Shown here: piece after piece, positions 6,925 through 16,095 of the stretch | How the letters are laid out: each line of letters starts with the position of its first letter | How positions within the stretch are numbered: position 1 is the stretch's first letter | From: SZUA-22 sp963751695 | Lineage (GTDB): Bacteria; Bacteroidota; Ignavibacteria; Ignavibacteriales; Melioribacteraceae | Assembly (NCBI GenBank): GCA_963751695.1 | Contig: CAVVVP010000005.1 | Location: 62,001-126,000 of the forward strand | DNA length: 64,000 nt | Direction: 5' to 3' | Position numbers and translations under genes: made by a program | Notes under the pieces: generated by a model | Told to the model about the DNA's origin: nothing | Database searches by the model: none | What the model saw: only the letters and a program-made list of their open reading frames with translations

Positions 6925-8901
6925 ATGAAACGATTACTTTTACTGTCTTTTGTTTTAACTGCTTTACAATCTGCACTAACCTTCCCCGCAACATCTCAAG
7001 ATACTTGTTATACAAATTCTGCATCAATAATTGATTCGGCAACTATCCCCACATCAGATAGCATTAAGGTTTTAGTAGTATTCGTCCAAATTCTTGGTGA
7101 TGATTCTACTAGCACGGCCTGGCCTGATAGCACATTGCCTTCTTGGACAACTACCTTTGTAAATTCTACTACCGGAGGAACTTATTCTTGGAATAATCTA
7201 TCACAGTATTTTAATGAGATGTCCAATGGAGATTTTCAGGTAGTTGGTGATGTGTATGATTCGCTAGTTATAACAGATGATACGCTAGGAAGTTACAATA
7301 ATATAGGGGAAATCAATTATGAAGTTCTGAATAAAATCGATCCTTATGTTGATTTTTCTGAATATGATATTTTGGATGGAAATGATTTTGGTAGCGATGG
7401 TAAAGTTGATTTTATCTATATGATTTACAGAAATGTTGAAAAGATGTATAACATGATGTATGATAGAGGTTATTACACTGGAATTGCCAGACTAGAACTC
7501 AGTGATACAATTAAAACTGATGGAGTTGAGATCTATTATGATTCTACAAAAGATATTACAGGTGGAATTCAAATGCGAAATGGGTATTTAGGAGATGAAT
7601 ATACAATGTATGTGGCTGCACATGAACTCGGGCACTATTTATTCGGAGCAGGTCACTTTAGTGGTCTTGGAAATCTAGGATTGATGCTAAATGGTCCTTG
7701 CTGGAACTGTGGAAGGGGTATGTCCTCATGGGAAAGAGAACACTTAGGATGGATCTCCTTCATCACTTGCTCAGCGGATACTTTCCACTGGATGACTGAT
7801 TATATGACGACAGATAAAGTTATTAAGGTCCCTACTTATGGGGGTGAATCATTTTTATTTGAATACCGTAGAGGAATTAGTGATCATGATGAAGCTGCTG
7901 ATGAAGGTATTTATGTTTATCATGTTAGAAGAGACGGGTGGTATCCTTGGTTAGAAGTTGAGTGTGCTGATGGAAATTGGAATTTTGTTAAGAACACAAT
8001 CACTGAAACATTATCCAGAACAACTCCAAATAAAAATGGTAGGAATGAGATGAATTATTGGAGTGGTGATTATAAATGTGTCATCCCAATCTATCATGAA
8101 AATGCTGCTTGGGGAGATGATGAGGATGCTTTTGATTTATCATTTAATAATGTTTTTTCTCCGGTAAGTAATCCTCCATCAACAAACCTATATGATACAA
8201 CATTCACTATGGAAGTAACTCACAAAGTTTATAATACATATAGAATAGAATTTTATTTTTCAGATCCCTATGAGGGACCTCCTTCCAAACCTATTGGACT
8301 TACATGTTCTGGGGATTATAATTCAGAAGTTGAGCTTAGCTGGACGGCAAACATAGAACCAGACATGATAGGTGGGCAATATAAAATATATCGAGCAGAA
8401 GTAAGTGGAACTGGAGATCCAACAAGTTGGTCTTTGGCTGAAACAATTGATGCATATTCTGGAACAACTGCTGTTACATCTTGGACTGATGATGAATCTC
8501 TTGTATATACTGGGCCACGATGGCTACATTATAAAATGACAGCTGTTGATACTCAAGATTATGTATCGGTTTATTCAGATCCAGCTAAATATAACGCAAA
8601 ATTGCCTAAGGGTTTAATTGAAAGTGAAAATGAAGTGAAAAACTATGATCTTTCGGTCAATTATCCCAACCCCTTCAATCCATCGACAAAGATTAACTAT
8701 CAGCTACCCAATGATGCCCATGTTAAATTATATATCTATAATACTCTAGGACAACTTTTGAAAAAGCTTGTTGACCAGAATAAATCAGCTGGAAGATATA
8801 CAATAGAGTTCAACGCAAGTAATTTACCAAGCGGTATTTACTTCTATAGAATCCAGGCCGGAGAATATGTGTCCGTGAAGAAGATGCTGTTAATGAAGTA
8901 A
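6925..8901 (+). CDS. Secreted M6-like metalloprotease with fibronectin III and type IX sorting domains
   Basis: A 658-residue exported protein. A signal peptide covers about 1-25. The catalytic region (about 45-430) contains AAHELGHYLFGAGH near residue 235, an HExxH zinc motif with a third His spaced as in M6/immune-inhibitor-A-like peptidases, and KVLVVFVQILG typical of their first strand. Residues about 450-560 form a fibronectin type III-like module (PSKPIGLTCSGDYNSEVELSW), and the last 85 are the sorting tail. It probably degrades extracellular protein at the cell surface. The tail and terminator are nearly repeated, inverted, at 10,440-10,560. The catalytic motif is intact. Confidence 0.82.
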   Translation: MKRLLLLSFVLTALQSALTFPATSQDTCYTNSASIIDSATIPTSDSIKVLVVFVQILGDDSTSTAWPDSTLPSWTTTFVNSTTGGTYSWNNLSQYFNEMSNGDFQVVGDVYDSLVITDDTLGSYNNIGEINYEVLNKIDPYVDFSEYDILDGNDFGSDGKVDFIYMIYRNVEKMYNMMYDRGYYTGIARLELSDTIKTDGVEIYYDSTKDITGGIQMRNGYLGDEYTMYVAAHELGHYLFGAGHFSGLGNLGLMLNGPCWNCGRGMSSWEREHLGWISFITCSADTFHWMTDYMTTDKVIKVPTYGGESFLFEYRRGISDHDEAADEGIYVYHVRRDGWYPWLEVECADGNWNFVKNTITETLSRTTPNKNGRNEMNYWSGDYKCVIPIYHENAAWGDDEDAFDLSFNNVFSPVSNPPSTNLYDTTFTMEVTHKVYNTYRIEFYFSDPYEGPPSKPIGLTCSGDYNSEVELSWTANIEPDMIGGQYKIYRAEVSGTGDPTSWSLAETIDAYSGTTAVTSWTDDESLVYTGPRWLHYKMTAVDTQDYVSVYSDPAKYNAKLPKGLIESENEVKNYDLSVNYPNPFNPSTKINYQLPNDAHVKLYIYNTLGQLLKKLVDQNKSAGRYTIEFNASNLPSGIYFYRIQAGEYVSVKKMLLMK

Positions 8902-8938
8902 ACCATTTTATTACTGAGGTGAGTGGCTGGCTCACCTC
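8817..8938 (+). repeat. Inner inverted repeat with terminator, left copy
   Basis: The last 85 bp of the protease gene, its stop codon and the following hairpin (GAGGTGAG 8916-8923 with CTCACCTC 8931-8938, then TTTT) match the reverse complement of about 10,442-10,560, with roughly 85 percent identity by eye. The match continues past the stop into the terminator, so it is a DNA duplication rather than only protein conservation. Bases 8947-9086 hold nothing else I can identify. Confidence 0.6.
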
Positions 8939-9098
8939 TTTTCTTGAGGCTGAGCTAATAGATGGTTCACATATTAAGGGCAGGTCAACAGAGGAATCAT
9001 TCAATCGTGATTGGTCCTAAGCCTAGTTGACCGATGATTGTCTTGGTAAAATAGATTGATTATAATATATTGTTTAGATCATCAACATGGAGGAGGCC

Positions 9099-9308
9099 AT
9101 GTCAAAAAGAATAAAGGTAACAAAGGAAAAAGATTCTGGTCGTAATACCCACTTTTATGACAATGTTAAAAAGCAGGATATGACTAGGGCTCAGTTTGTA
9201 AAAGAAATTAGGAAAGGTGAATATCCTAATTATCATGTCCGTAAAATTAATGGTTTAGATACTCCAGTATCCAATCCAGATAGCTCTGAAAACAATAATT
9301 TGGATTAA
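9099..9308 (+). CDS. Small DUF3892-like protein (69 aa)
   Basis: The ATG at 9099 follows GGAGGAGG; an earlier ATG at 9087 overlaps that ribosome binding site. The protein starts SKRIKVTKEKDSGRNTHFY and continues with a helix (TRAQFVKEIRKGEYPNYHV) and a short strand before an Asn/Ser-rich tail, which resembles small DUF3892-type proteins. Its function is unknown. It is followed closely by a YodC-like gene, and the two may be one small operon. Confidence 0.55.
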   Translation: MSKRIKVTKEKDSGRNTHFYDNVKKQDMTRAQFVKEIRKGEYPNYHVRKINGLDTPVSNPDSSENNNLD

Positions 9309-9334
9309 ATTTTATAGCTTAAAAGGAGAGAATC

Positions 9335-9493
9335 ATGAATGATTTCAAAGTAGGTGATGTTGTAGAATTAAAATCTGGCGGGCCAGATATGACAATTACT
9401 TCGATAGAGGGAGATAAAGCAAATTGCACATGGTTTGTTGAAGGTAAGCCTCACTACGGTCAATTTCCAATAATTGCTTTGCAGAAAGTTTAG
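9335..9493 (+). CDS. YodC-like (DUF2158) small protein (52 aa)
   Basis: A 52-residue protein preceded by AAAGGAGAG. KVGDVVELKSGGPDMTI followed by a strand with CTWF and a final ALQKV matches the small YodC/DUF2158 family, a beta-barrel-like fold found widely in bacteria and without an established biochemical role. The pattern is diagnostic despite the size: an SGGP-M-T turn, then a Cys-x-Trp strand. It is followed by a hairpin terminator at 9498-9518. Confidence 0.75.
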   Translation: MNDFKVGDVVELKSGGPDMTITSIEGDKANCTWFVEGKPHYGQFPIIALQKV

Positions 9494-9497
9494 TTTC

Positions 9498-9518
9498 AGG
9501 GGAGATTCTCCCTCCCCT
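9498..9518 (+). terminator. Hairpin terminator after the YodC-like gene
   Basis: AGGGGAG at 9498 pairs with CTCCCCT at 9512, five bases after the stop codon. Bases 9519-9805 contain no gene or motif that I can support. Confidence 0.5.
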
Positions 9519-9805
9519 ATTATGCCTAGTTTCAATGAGCCTTAGTTATTCTTTCTCGATCGATCATTTAATATCTGTATCTTATATATTCTTTAATACA
9601 AGGTCTACCATCAAAGCTTAGCAAACAATAGCCAACACCTCATTTCCTGCAAACATAACGAGTTATATCCACCAGACCAGGAAAACCAGACCAACACGAA
9701 GCAGCTATGTAAAAACTTATTACCCATCCATTCATCTCCATATTTTGCCTCTTACAACTTCCATAGTTATTTTGCAATATCATATATTTAACAATGGAGA
9801 GAATT

Positions 9806-10261
9806 ATGCCAATTATTGGTAGCAATACATTTGAAGGTTGTTATGTGCCTTTGATCTATGAGGATTTTGTTATCATTCAATCTCAAGATTCACCTCCTAA
9901 AACTTCGATAGCTAGAATTACTGGAGGACCACTGATATTTGAGATATTGAATGACGAACCACAAGAAAATCCGTATACAAATGTTGAAACTAATGTAACT
10001 GGTATTATCACAGTATCTGATAAAGAATCGGGTAAATTCCTATATAAACTCAGACCAGATAGTGATACAAGTATTGTCTTTGGGAAAATTGGTGAAGGTG
10101 GAGAAGAGATAATAATCAAGGATGATAAAATTATTATTTTTGGTGCTCAATACTCCAAGAATAAAATTAGATCGGCAGTGGGAATTTGGGTAAAAGACAA
10201 TAGTATTGCTATTGGTTCCACCCTACCTCCATATTTAAGTCGATTGTTTGAATCTAAATAG
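9806..10261 (+). CDS. Hypothetical beta-rich protein (151 aa)
   Basis: Not a family I recognise. The ATG at 9806 (reading MPIIGSNTFEGCYVPLIYEDF) has a GGAGAG site 6 nt upstream; an in-frame ATG 12 bp earlier overlaps that site. The protein has no signal peptide or membrane segment and alternates short strands with Gly/Asp turns (SGKFLYKLRP, EEIIIKDDKIIIFGAQYS), so an all-beta cytoplasmic protein is likely. It lies between the inner inverted repeats of the 5.7-13.4 kb block. Confidence 0.5.
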   Translation: MPIIGSNTFEGCYVPLIYEDFVIIQSQDSPPKTSIARITGGPLIFEILNDEPQENPYTNVETNVTGIITVSDKESGKFLYKLRPDSDTSIVFGKIGEGGEEIIIKDDKIIIFGAQYSKNKIRSAVGIWVKDNSIAIGSTLPPYLSRLFESK

Positions 10262-10395
10262 ACCTTCATGTCCAGTTCCTAGAAGATGGAATTATATGAA
10301 ATGAGTTGCCATCATTAGAACTGGGAAACGAATTAATTTTACATTGAAGGAAAGCATTTCTGTTGCATAGATGAACCCTCTATGCAGATTATAAG

Positions 10396-10424
10396 AACGG
10401 GAGGTTTGTTGTGGGCCTCCCGTT
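10396..10424 (+). terminator. Hairpin terminator
   Basis: AACGGGAGG pairs with CCTCCCGTT across an 11-nt loop, followed by TCTTG. It lies about 135 bp after the hypothetical gene and serves plus-strand transcription, facing the minus-strand terminator at 10,443. Confidence 0.55.
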
Positions 10425-10442
10425 TCTTGCAAATTAAGAGAT

Positions 10443-10560
10443 GTGAGTCAACAACTCACCTCTGATATAAAATGGTCTACTTCATCAATAACATCTTCTT
10501 CACTGACACATAATCTCCGGCCTGGATCCTATAGAAATAAACACCACTTGGCAAACTACT
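10443..10560 (-). repeat. Inner inverted repeat with terminator, right copy
   Basis: This is the partner of 8817-8938. On the minus strand it contains the end of the neighbouring secreted-protein gene, its stop and a hairpin (GTGAGT 10,443-10,448 with ACTCAC 10,454-10,459). Confidence 0.6.
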
Positions 10561-12027
10561 TGCATTAAAGGTTACTGAATATCGACCGGTTGACTGATTT
10601 TCATTTACTAAATTCTCAACCGTTTGGCCAACAGCATTGTAAACAACTAGTGAGACAAATCCATCATTTGGTATTTGATAACTGATCTGTGTTGATGGAT
10701 TGAATGGATTCGGATAATTTGAATTAAGAGCATATACTTTTGGTGCGTCTTCAATTTTATTATCATCAATCATTTGTTTTTCAAGACGTGCTTCTATTTC
10801 AACTGTATTACTATATCCTGATTCATTATCCCATATATCCTCCGCAGTCACTTTATATTCTATATCGTCTCCATGTCGATATGTGGTGGTAATGTTGTAA
10901 TCTTCAAGATAATTATTTGAGGTGGTTGAAATTGACGACCAACTTCCAGAATTAATTCTTCGATAAACTCGATATTTGTCCAAGTCAAGCTCTTCATTTT
11001 CGTCCCATGTTAAATATGGATGCTCATCTTGACTTTCCGTCACAGCTAAATTGGTTGGTGCAGATGGAGCAATCTCATCCTCTTCTAAAGAATATATAGC
11101 CTTAATGGTTTTGTGTTGGCTTGCTGTAATTGTTCTTGGATTCTGAGTGCTTCCACCATCATCCCACTTCCAGAATGTCAAAGTTACATTTGAAACAGTT
11201 TTATCAACTGCTTCTACTTGAATTGTATTCTGATCAACCACTTGATATTGGGATGTGGGAACTTCCACAAGGGTACTATTAACCTTAATTGAACAAGATT
11301 CAGTGACACCCATTGCAGCCAATCCAGTATCAAATGTTAAATTACAAATTTTACTTAGATTGCCCTGATATGTTGCATCTTCATCTGTTGATGCTACAGT
11401 AAAATTTGTTGCCTGATTATAGTTAAAATGATTCGGATAACCACCATCCTCTTGCTTTGTCCAGTTACTTTTATTTAGAGGGGCCTCAGTATCGTTCCAT
11501 ATGAAAGTATATCCACCTATGCTTTGGTTTTCTATTGCTTCGATATAAACAACATCATTAAGGTCTGCTGAAAAAGTATACGGTGCCGTTCTTGTAGTAC
11601 ATGTTGTATTAACACCTACTTTAATTTGACCCCCAACAAATACATTTCTTGCAGTAATTGAGTAATCCGCAAGAACAACTGAGAAACTAACTTCATCATT
11701 ATAGTAATAGTAATTACCATCTTTTAGAACTTGCATTCTAACTTTCCAAGTATAGTTTCCAACACCCACACTATTGACTACCAAACTCGTATTTGAACTA
11801 TAACTTGACCATGAACCATCAGTATTCGTACTGAAGCTCCATGTTGTTGTACCTGGATCAACGACATAACCCCAACTAAAAGTAATATTAACCGACGTTC
11901 CAGATGTAATAGTAATTGTTTCACTAGCGGAGGGATTACTAATTGTAACTGCTGCTGCATGGGATATAGAAGCCAAAAAGAGGACAGAAATAATAATGAG
12001 ACTTAAAAGAATAATATTGTGTTTCAT
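10477..12027 (-). CDS. Secreted multidomain beta-sandwich protein with type IX sorting domain
   Basis: A 516-residue exported protein of unknown function. After a signal peptide (about 1-24) come Ser/Thr-rich beta-sandwich regions (SNPSASETITITSGTSVNITFSW; tryptophan-rich strands up to about 120), a middle region with two Cys, a fibronectin III-like module at about 330-420 (PSAPTNLAVTESQDEHPYLTW), and the sorting tail. I see no catalytic signature, so an adhesin or matrix role is plausible. Its 3' end is nearly the inverted copy of the protease gene's 3' end at 8.8-8.9 kb, and both genes point towards the middle of the inverted-repeat block. Confidence 0.7.
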   Translation of the reverse strand: MKHNIILLSLIIISVLFLASISHAAAVTISNPSASETITITSGTSVNITFSWGYVVDPGTTTWSFSTNTDGSWSSYSSNTSLVVNSVGVGNYTWKVRMQVLKDGNYYYYNDEVSFSVVLADYSITARNVFVGGQIKVGVNTTCTTRTAPYTFSADLNDVVYIEAIENQSIGGYTFIWNDTEAPLNKSNWTKQEDGGYPNHFNYNQATNFTVASTDEDATYQGNLSKICNLTFDTGLAAMGVTESCSIKVNSTLVEVPTSQYQVVDQNTIQVEAVDKTVSNVTLTFWKWDDGGSTQNPRTITASQHKTIKAIYSLEEDEIAPSAPTNLAVTESQDEHPYLTWDENEELDLDKYRVYRRINSGSWSSISTTSNNYLEDYNITTTYRHGDDIEYKVTAEDIWDNESGYSNTVEIEARLEKQMIDDNKIEDAPKVYALNSNYPNPFNPSTQISYQIPNDGFVSLVVYNAVGQTVENLVNENQSTGRYSVTFNASSLPSGVYFYRIQAGDYVSVKKMLLMK

Positions 12028-12121
12028 TTTAAATTCTCCATGATTAAATTTAAAAATAGAATAGCCGCTATTTCAATAGAAATAGAAAGAGTCTGACGGC
12101 TTGGTTTGGTTATTCAGTTTT

Positions 12122-12145
12122 GGAGCGATGTTACAGCATCGCTCC
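12122..12145. terminator. Hairpin terminator
   Basis: A perfect 9-bp stem (GGAGCGATG with CATCGCTCC) closes a 6-nt loop. It lies 34 bp after the stop of the minus-strand lipoprotein gene, separating it from the next gene. TATTTTTT follows only on the plus strand. Confidence 0.6.
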
Positions 12146-12178
12146 TATTTTTTAATAATTCGCATTTTGCCCACCCCC

Positions 12179-13201
12179 TTATTCTTTTAATTTGCCATGA
12201 AAAATACGGTTAGTTGACTCTAATAGAAATATCTCTTTTTCAAAAATGACACTTCTTCCAAAATTTAACTTTTCCCCTCTAGGGGCATTATATATATACT
12301 CAAGATTCTTCCCGTTATACTGCATTATACCATCATTCGTACCAATAATAATATCCTTTCTATTCCTTCCAGTAAAAGCGGTATTAAAGTTTTTTTCGTT
12401 CAAATTAATTAGAGTACTAAAATTACCTTCATCATAATATGTCATTTTAGTTCCCATACGAAATAGAAGCTCGTTCCCCACGGTTTGAATAAATATTCTA
12501 TCATCAACTGCTTCTTTTTCCCACTCAACTCTTATTAACCTTTCATCTTTTAATATAAAAAGTTTTGATGTGTCAGGCAGATGTGGTTCATTTCTTTTAC
12601 CAGAAACAAAATATTGTTCGGTAATAGGGTTCTTTTTAATGCTTGAAAAAGAGCATTTTTCATTCTTTGTATCTATTATTTTCCAATAATTTCCATCGTA
12701 GTGGGCAATAATTGATTTTCTATAATAACTTTCGTTGTCTGCTACAGCAGAACCGACTGCGTAAACATCATCTTTGCTGCTTCCCCAAACGTTATTAAAA
12801 CCGATCGTTTGATAGCCCTCCAATTTTAACTGGGCAGAAAAAGTCCATTGACCGTAGTTTTTCCATATCATTCCTTCACTACCAACAATCCACACTACAT
12901 CATCGACAACAAAAACGCCCATTGGTGCTATGCCTCGAGATATTCCGTCTGTAGTCCATCTTTCTCCATTATAGTGCCAAATCGTTTTATCTGAACCACC
13001 ACCACGCCCAACAGCCCAAACATCATCAGCTGATGTTCCGCTAATATCCGTCAAATAGAATAACGGTGCTTCTATTGTATCAATTGCCCATTCATAGTTT
13101 CTAAAATCAATAGTACTGTTCGGGTCTACACCACTCTCGCAAGCAAAAACTCCAATAATGATCAGTAAGGCTATATTTGAATAAATTATATTTTTCTTCA
13201 T
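12179..13201 (-). CDS. Lipoprotein with beta-propeller-like repeats
   Basis: A 340-residue protein that starts with a hydrophobic segment ending in a lipobox (LIIIGVFAC), so it is probably membrane-anchored. The mature part has several blade-like repeats: SGTSADDVWAVGRGG, VVDDVVWIVGSEG, WGSSKDDVYAVGS and RKDIIIGTNDG. These Asp-Asp-Val-Trp/Tyr-x-Val-Gly turns are typical of a bacterial beta-propeller family of unknown function. No enzyme motif is visible. It begins 66 bp inside the right 135-bp inverted repeat, mirroring the secreted-protein gene beside the left copy. Confidence 0.68.
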   Translation of the reverse strand: MKKNIIYSNIALLIIIGVFACESGVDPNSTIDFRNYEWAIDTIEAPLFYLTDISGTSADDVWAVGRGGGSDKTIWHYNGERWTTDGISRGIAPMGVFVVDDVVWIVGSEGMIWKNYGQWTFSAQLKLEGYQTIGFNNVWGSSKDDVYAVGSAVADNESYYRKSIIAHYDGNYWKIIDTKNEKCSFSSIKKNPITEQYFVSGKRNEPHLPDTSKLFILKDERLIRVEWEKEAVDDRIFIQTVGNELLFRMGTKMTYYDEGNFSTLINLNEKNFNTAFTGRNRKDIIIGTNDGIMQYNGKNLEYIYNAPRGEKLNFGRSVIFEKEIFLLESTNRIFHGKLKE

Positions 13202-13267
13202 TGATAATTATCATCCTCATGAATATTATAATTGGGTATTAAGATATGTTTTTCTTTCTCAACTAAC

Positions 13268-13402
13268 ATCAGTAAAACTACGTAGTTAGTAAAAAATGTT
13301 TCATATATTTCGATTATAACCTACATATTAACTTTTTTGTTAAATATTTTTTAGCCGGAAGAATAAATTCCTACGTATTACCACGTAGAAATACTAGGTT
13401 TT
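13268..13402 (-). repeat. 135-bp inverted repeat, right copy
   Basis: This is the reverse-complement partner of 5693-5827. The shared outer blocks include AAAACCTAGTA-TTCTACG at one end and ACTACGTAGTT-TACTGAT at the other. Between the two copies lie seven complete genes of bacterial type; outside both copies the DNA is of the archaeal-like type. Confidence 0.65.
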
Positions 13403-13435
13403 GTTCTATCTTTCCTACTTTTTGGTAGTGAATTT

Positions 13436-13452
13436 CCGAAAGGTTTATATAG
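13436..13452 (+). promoter_or_regulatory. Archaeal-like BRE/TATA promoter
   Basis: CCGAAAGGTTTATATAG combines a purine-rich BRE-like element with a TTTATATA box. A start about 25 bp downstream would give a short leader that begins near the GAGGTGA ribosome binding site of the ATG at 13,490. It is the best archaeal promoter match in the window. Confidence 0.5.
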
Positions 13453-13489
13453 TAGTTCATCTTTATGATTTGTATGAGGTGAACTGAAT

Positions 13490-16087
13490 ATGATCTTCAC
13501 AAATTATGGCCTTTCAAAGAACAGTCAAAATTATCAAGCTGATATTCCTTCGTTGGATTATTATCTTCAGAAGAACGCTCCTTCTTATAGTCCTTCAGAT
13601 AATTCTAAGTCTTATTCTGGTTCGGTGTATGTTCCTAGTTTAGATTATACTTTATCTGATCCTAGTAAGAATGGTTCTAGTGGTTCTGATATTGCTGATG
13701 TTATTACTGGTGATAAGTTGAGGTTTTTGGGTGCTTCTGCTTCTCATTTGAAGTCTCAGATTGATGAGAGGAGTAAGATTACGGGATGATCATTTGGCTG
13801 ATTTGGATAAGAAGGTTATGGATTGTGATGTTGGTTTGATGAATATGGAGTCTTGGGCTCCTTTTAGTAATAAGATGGTTGAGAAGCGTAGGGCTGATTT
13901 GCAGAATGTTATTCAGCGTTTGGAGATGGAGAAGCGTCAAGAGGTTACTCGTTGTTGGAAGGATTTGTCTCCTTTGTATAAGGAGTTGTTGGAGACTTTG
14001 GGTGAGCATAAGAATGTTGAGCGAGGACGAAGATGTTGTCTGGGAGGTTTTAGTGTTGTTGGCGGAAGATATTTGTGTTAAGCTTCGTCCTATTATGGGT
14101 GCGAAGATTGATCGTTTGTGGCGTGCTTATATGGTTGAGGATATTGAGGGTAAGAGAGAGATTGAGCAGATTTTGAATATGTTGTATTTGGATAATTTTG
14201 ATGGTGGGGTTGGGAGTGTTAAGAATATTGATACTCTTATTCCTCCTCCCGCGGAGAAGGTTCGTGGTGAGTATCCTATTGGTGATGTGATTATGCTAAT
14301 AAGAAGTTTCATCCTTTTTGTTTGAGGGAGCATGATTGGATTAAGCATGTGTTGATTGTGGGTGCTTCTGGTACTGGTAAGACTAATTTTGTTTTCAAGT
14401 TTTGAAGAATTTTATTCATAAGAAGAAGCCTTTTCTTGTGTTGGATTGGAAGAGAAATTATCGTGATATTCTTAAAGAGAGTTATGGCAAGGATGTTCGT
14501 GTTTATACTGTTGGGAGGGATGTTGCTCCTTTTCAGTTTAATCCTTTGATTCCTCCTCCGGGTACTTCTCCTAAGACTTGGTTGAAGAAGTTGATTGAGA
14601 TCATTGCTCATGCTACTTATGTTGGTGAGGGTGTAATGTATTTACTTCAGAAAGCTTTGGATAAGACTTATCGAGAGTTTGGTCTTGTATAGTTCGAAGC
14701 CGGTAGTTAATTATCCTACCTTAAAGGATTTACTTAAAACGATTGAGAATATGGAGGCTAAAGGTAGAGAGGCTGGTTGGATGAGTAGCTACTTTGAGAG
14801 CTTTGGGTGCTTTGACTTTTGGTGAGACCGGTAAGACTTTTAATATTAGGCAGCAGTCTAATATGGTTGATTTGTTAAATCATCATGTTATTCTTGAGAT
14901 GGATTCTCTTACAAATACTGATAAGATCTTTTTGGTTGAAAGTCTGTTTGTTGTGGATTCATCATTACAGATTATCCTCCCCTACTCAAAGAAGAGAAGA
15001 ATTTGATCATGCAATTATTTTGGAAGAGGCTCATCACGTAATTGGGAAAGATAAGAGTGATTTTGTTGGTGGTGAATCAATTACCGATGTTATTATTAGA
15101 GAAATTAGTGAGTTGGGTGAATCTGTTATTATTATAGATCAGTGTCCTAGTCTTTTGTCTTTGCCGGCTAGAGGGAATACTTGGTGTACTATTGTTTTGA
15201 ATTTGAAGGATGCTAAGGATGTGAATTCTGCTGCGAGTGCTTTGCTTCTTAGATAATGCTGATAAGAAGATGTTGGGGCAGCTTAGATATTGGTGAGGCA
15301 GTTGCTAAGATTCAAGGGAGATGGCATAAGCCTTTTCATGATGAATATTCCTCATATTCCGATTATGAAGGGTTCTGTTAAGTGATGAAATGATCGGTGA
15401 AGTAATGAGACCTTATTCCAGTTATTCCACCTCTGAAAGTGTCACTACTTATGAGGAGAGAGAGATTCCAGAAAATGAAGAGATACGAAAATAAAGAGAT
15501 TGGAATAACCAAAGAAGAGAAAATATTATTAGAAGATATATACAGTAATAAATTATCTGGAGTAGTAGAAAGATATAAAAGACTAAACGTAAGTAGAAGA
15601 AAAGGAAATGAAATGAAAAATTCATTACTAAAAGAAACAACTAATAGATACAGAAGAAATACCAACAAAAAGTGGAAGAGTAATAGTACTCAAACTAACC
15701 AAACATGGGAAAGAACAATTAGAAACTAACAACCAAGAAAAAAGATCTTAAGAGAAGGAGGAATAACTCATGAATACTGGAAAAAAAAATACTGCAGAAC
15801 TACTAAAAGAAAAAGGTTTTGAAATCACTTTTGAAAAACCAATAGGAGAAGGAAAAACAGTAGATGTAGTAGCAACTAAAAACAACAAACATGTAGCCAT
15901 TGAAATTGAAACCGGAAGATCAGACATACTAATCAACATAAATAAATGTCTACAGTATAGTTTTGACAAAATCATTTTAGTTGCTGTAAACGAACAAGCA
16001 GAAACAAAAATAAAAAAGATAATAAGGGAAAATAACTTAGGAGATAACAACAAACTCAAAGTAGTCTGCGCAAGAAGAAACAAGTAG
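13490..16087 (+). pseudogene. HerA/VirB4-like ATPase + winged helix + PD-(D/E)XK nuclease, archaeal plasmid type, broken by many frameshifts
   Basis: Joining frames gives one protein of about 860 residues. In order: a Ser/Tyr-rich N-terminus; a helical region (from about 13,783); Walker A GASGTGKTN (about 14,365); LVLDWKRNYRDI; a Walker B-like AIILEEAHH (about 15,020); the ESITDVIIREISELGE and QCPSLLSLPARGNT blocks; a winged helix (KLSGVVERYKRLNVSRRKGNE, about 15,555-15,610); and a nuclease-like domain with VDVVA and IEIETG. I count about 15 frame changes, near 13,781, 14,022, 14,298, 14,400, 14,689, 14,785, 14,950, 15,250, 15,286, 15,336, 15,380, 15,440, 15,637, 15,745 and 15,768. The motifs between breaks are intact, so decay is recent or the breaks are sequence errors. 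Such ATPases move DNA in archaeal plasmids and viruses. The IS256 element lies directly downstream. Confidence 0.72.
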
Positions 16088-16095
16088 GATTGTGC

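Noticed and set aside
8946..9086. Possible transposase remnant reading DGSHIKGRSTEESF
   Set aside because: The frame is only about 24 codons and has no catalytic context, too short to support.
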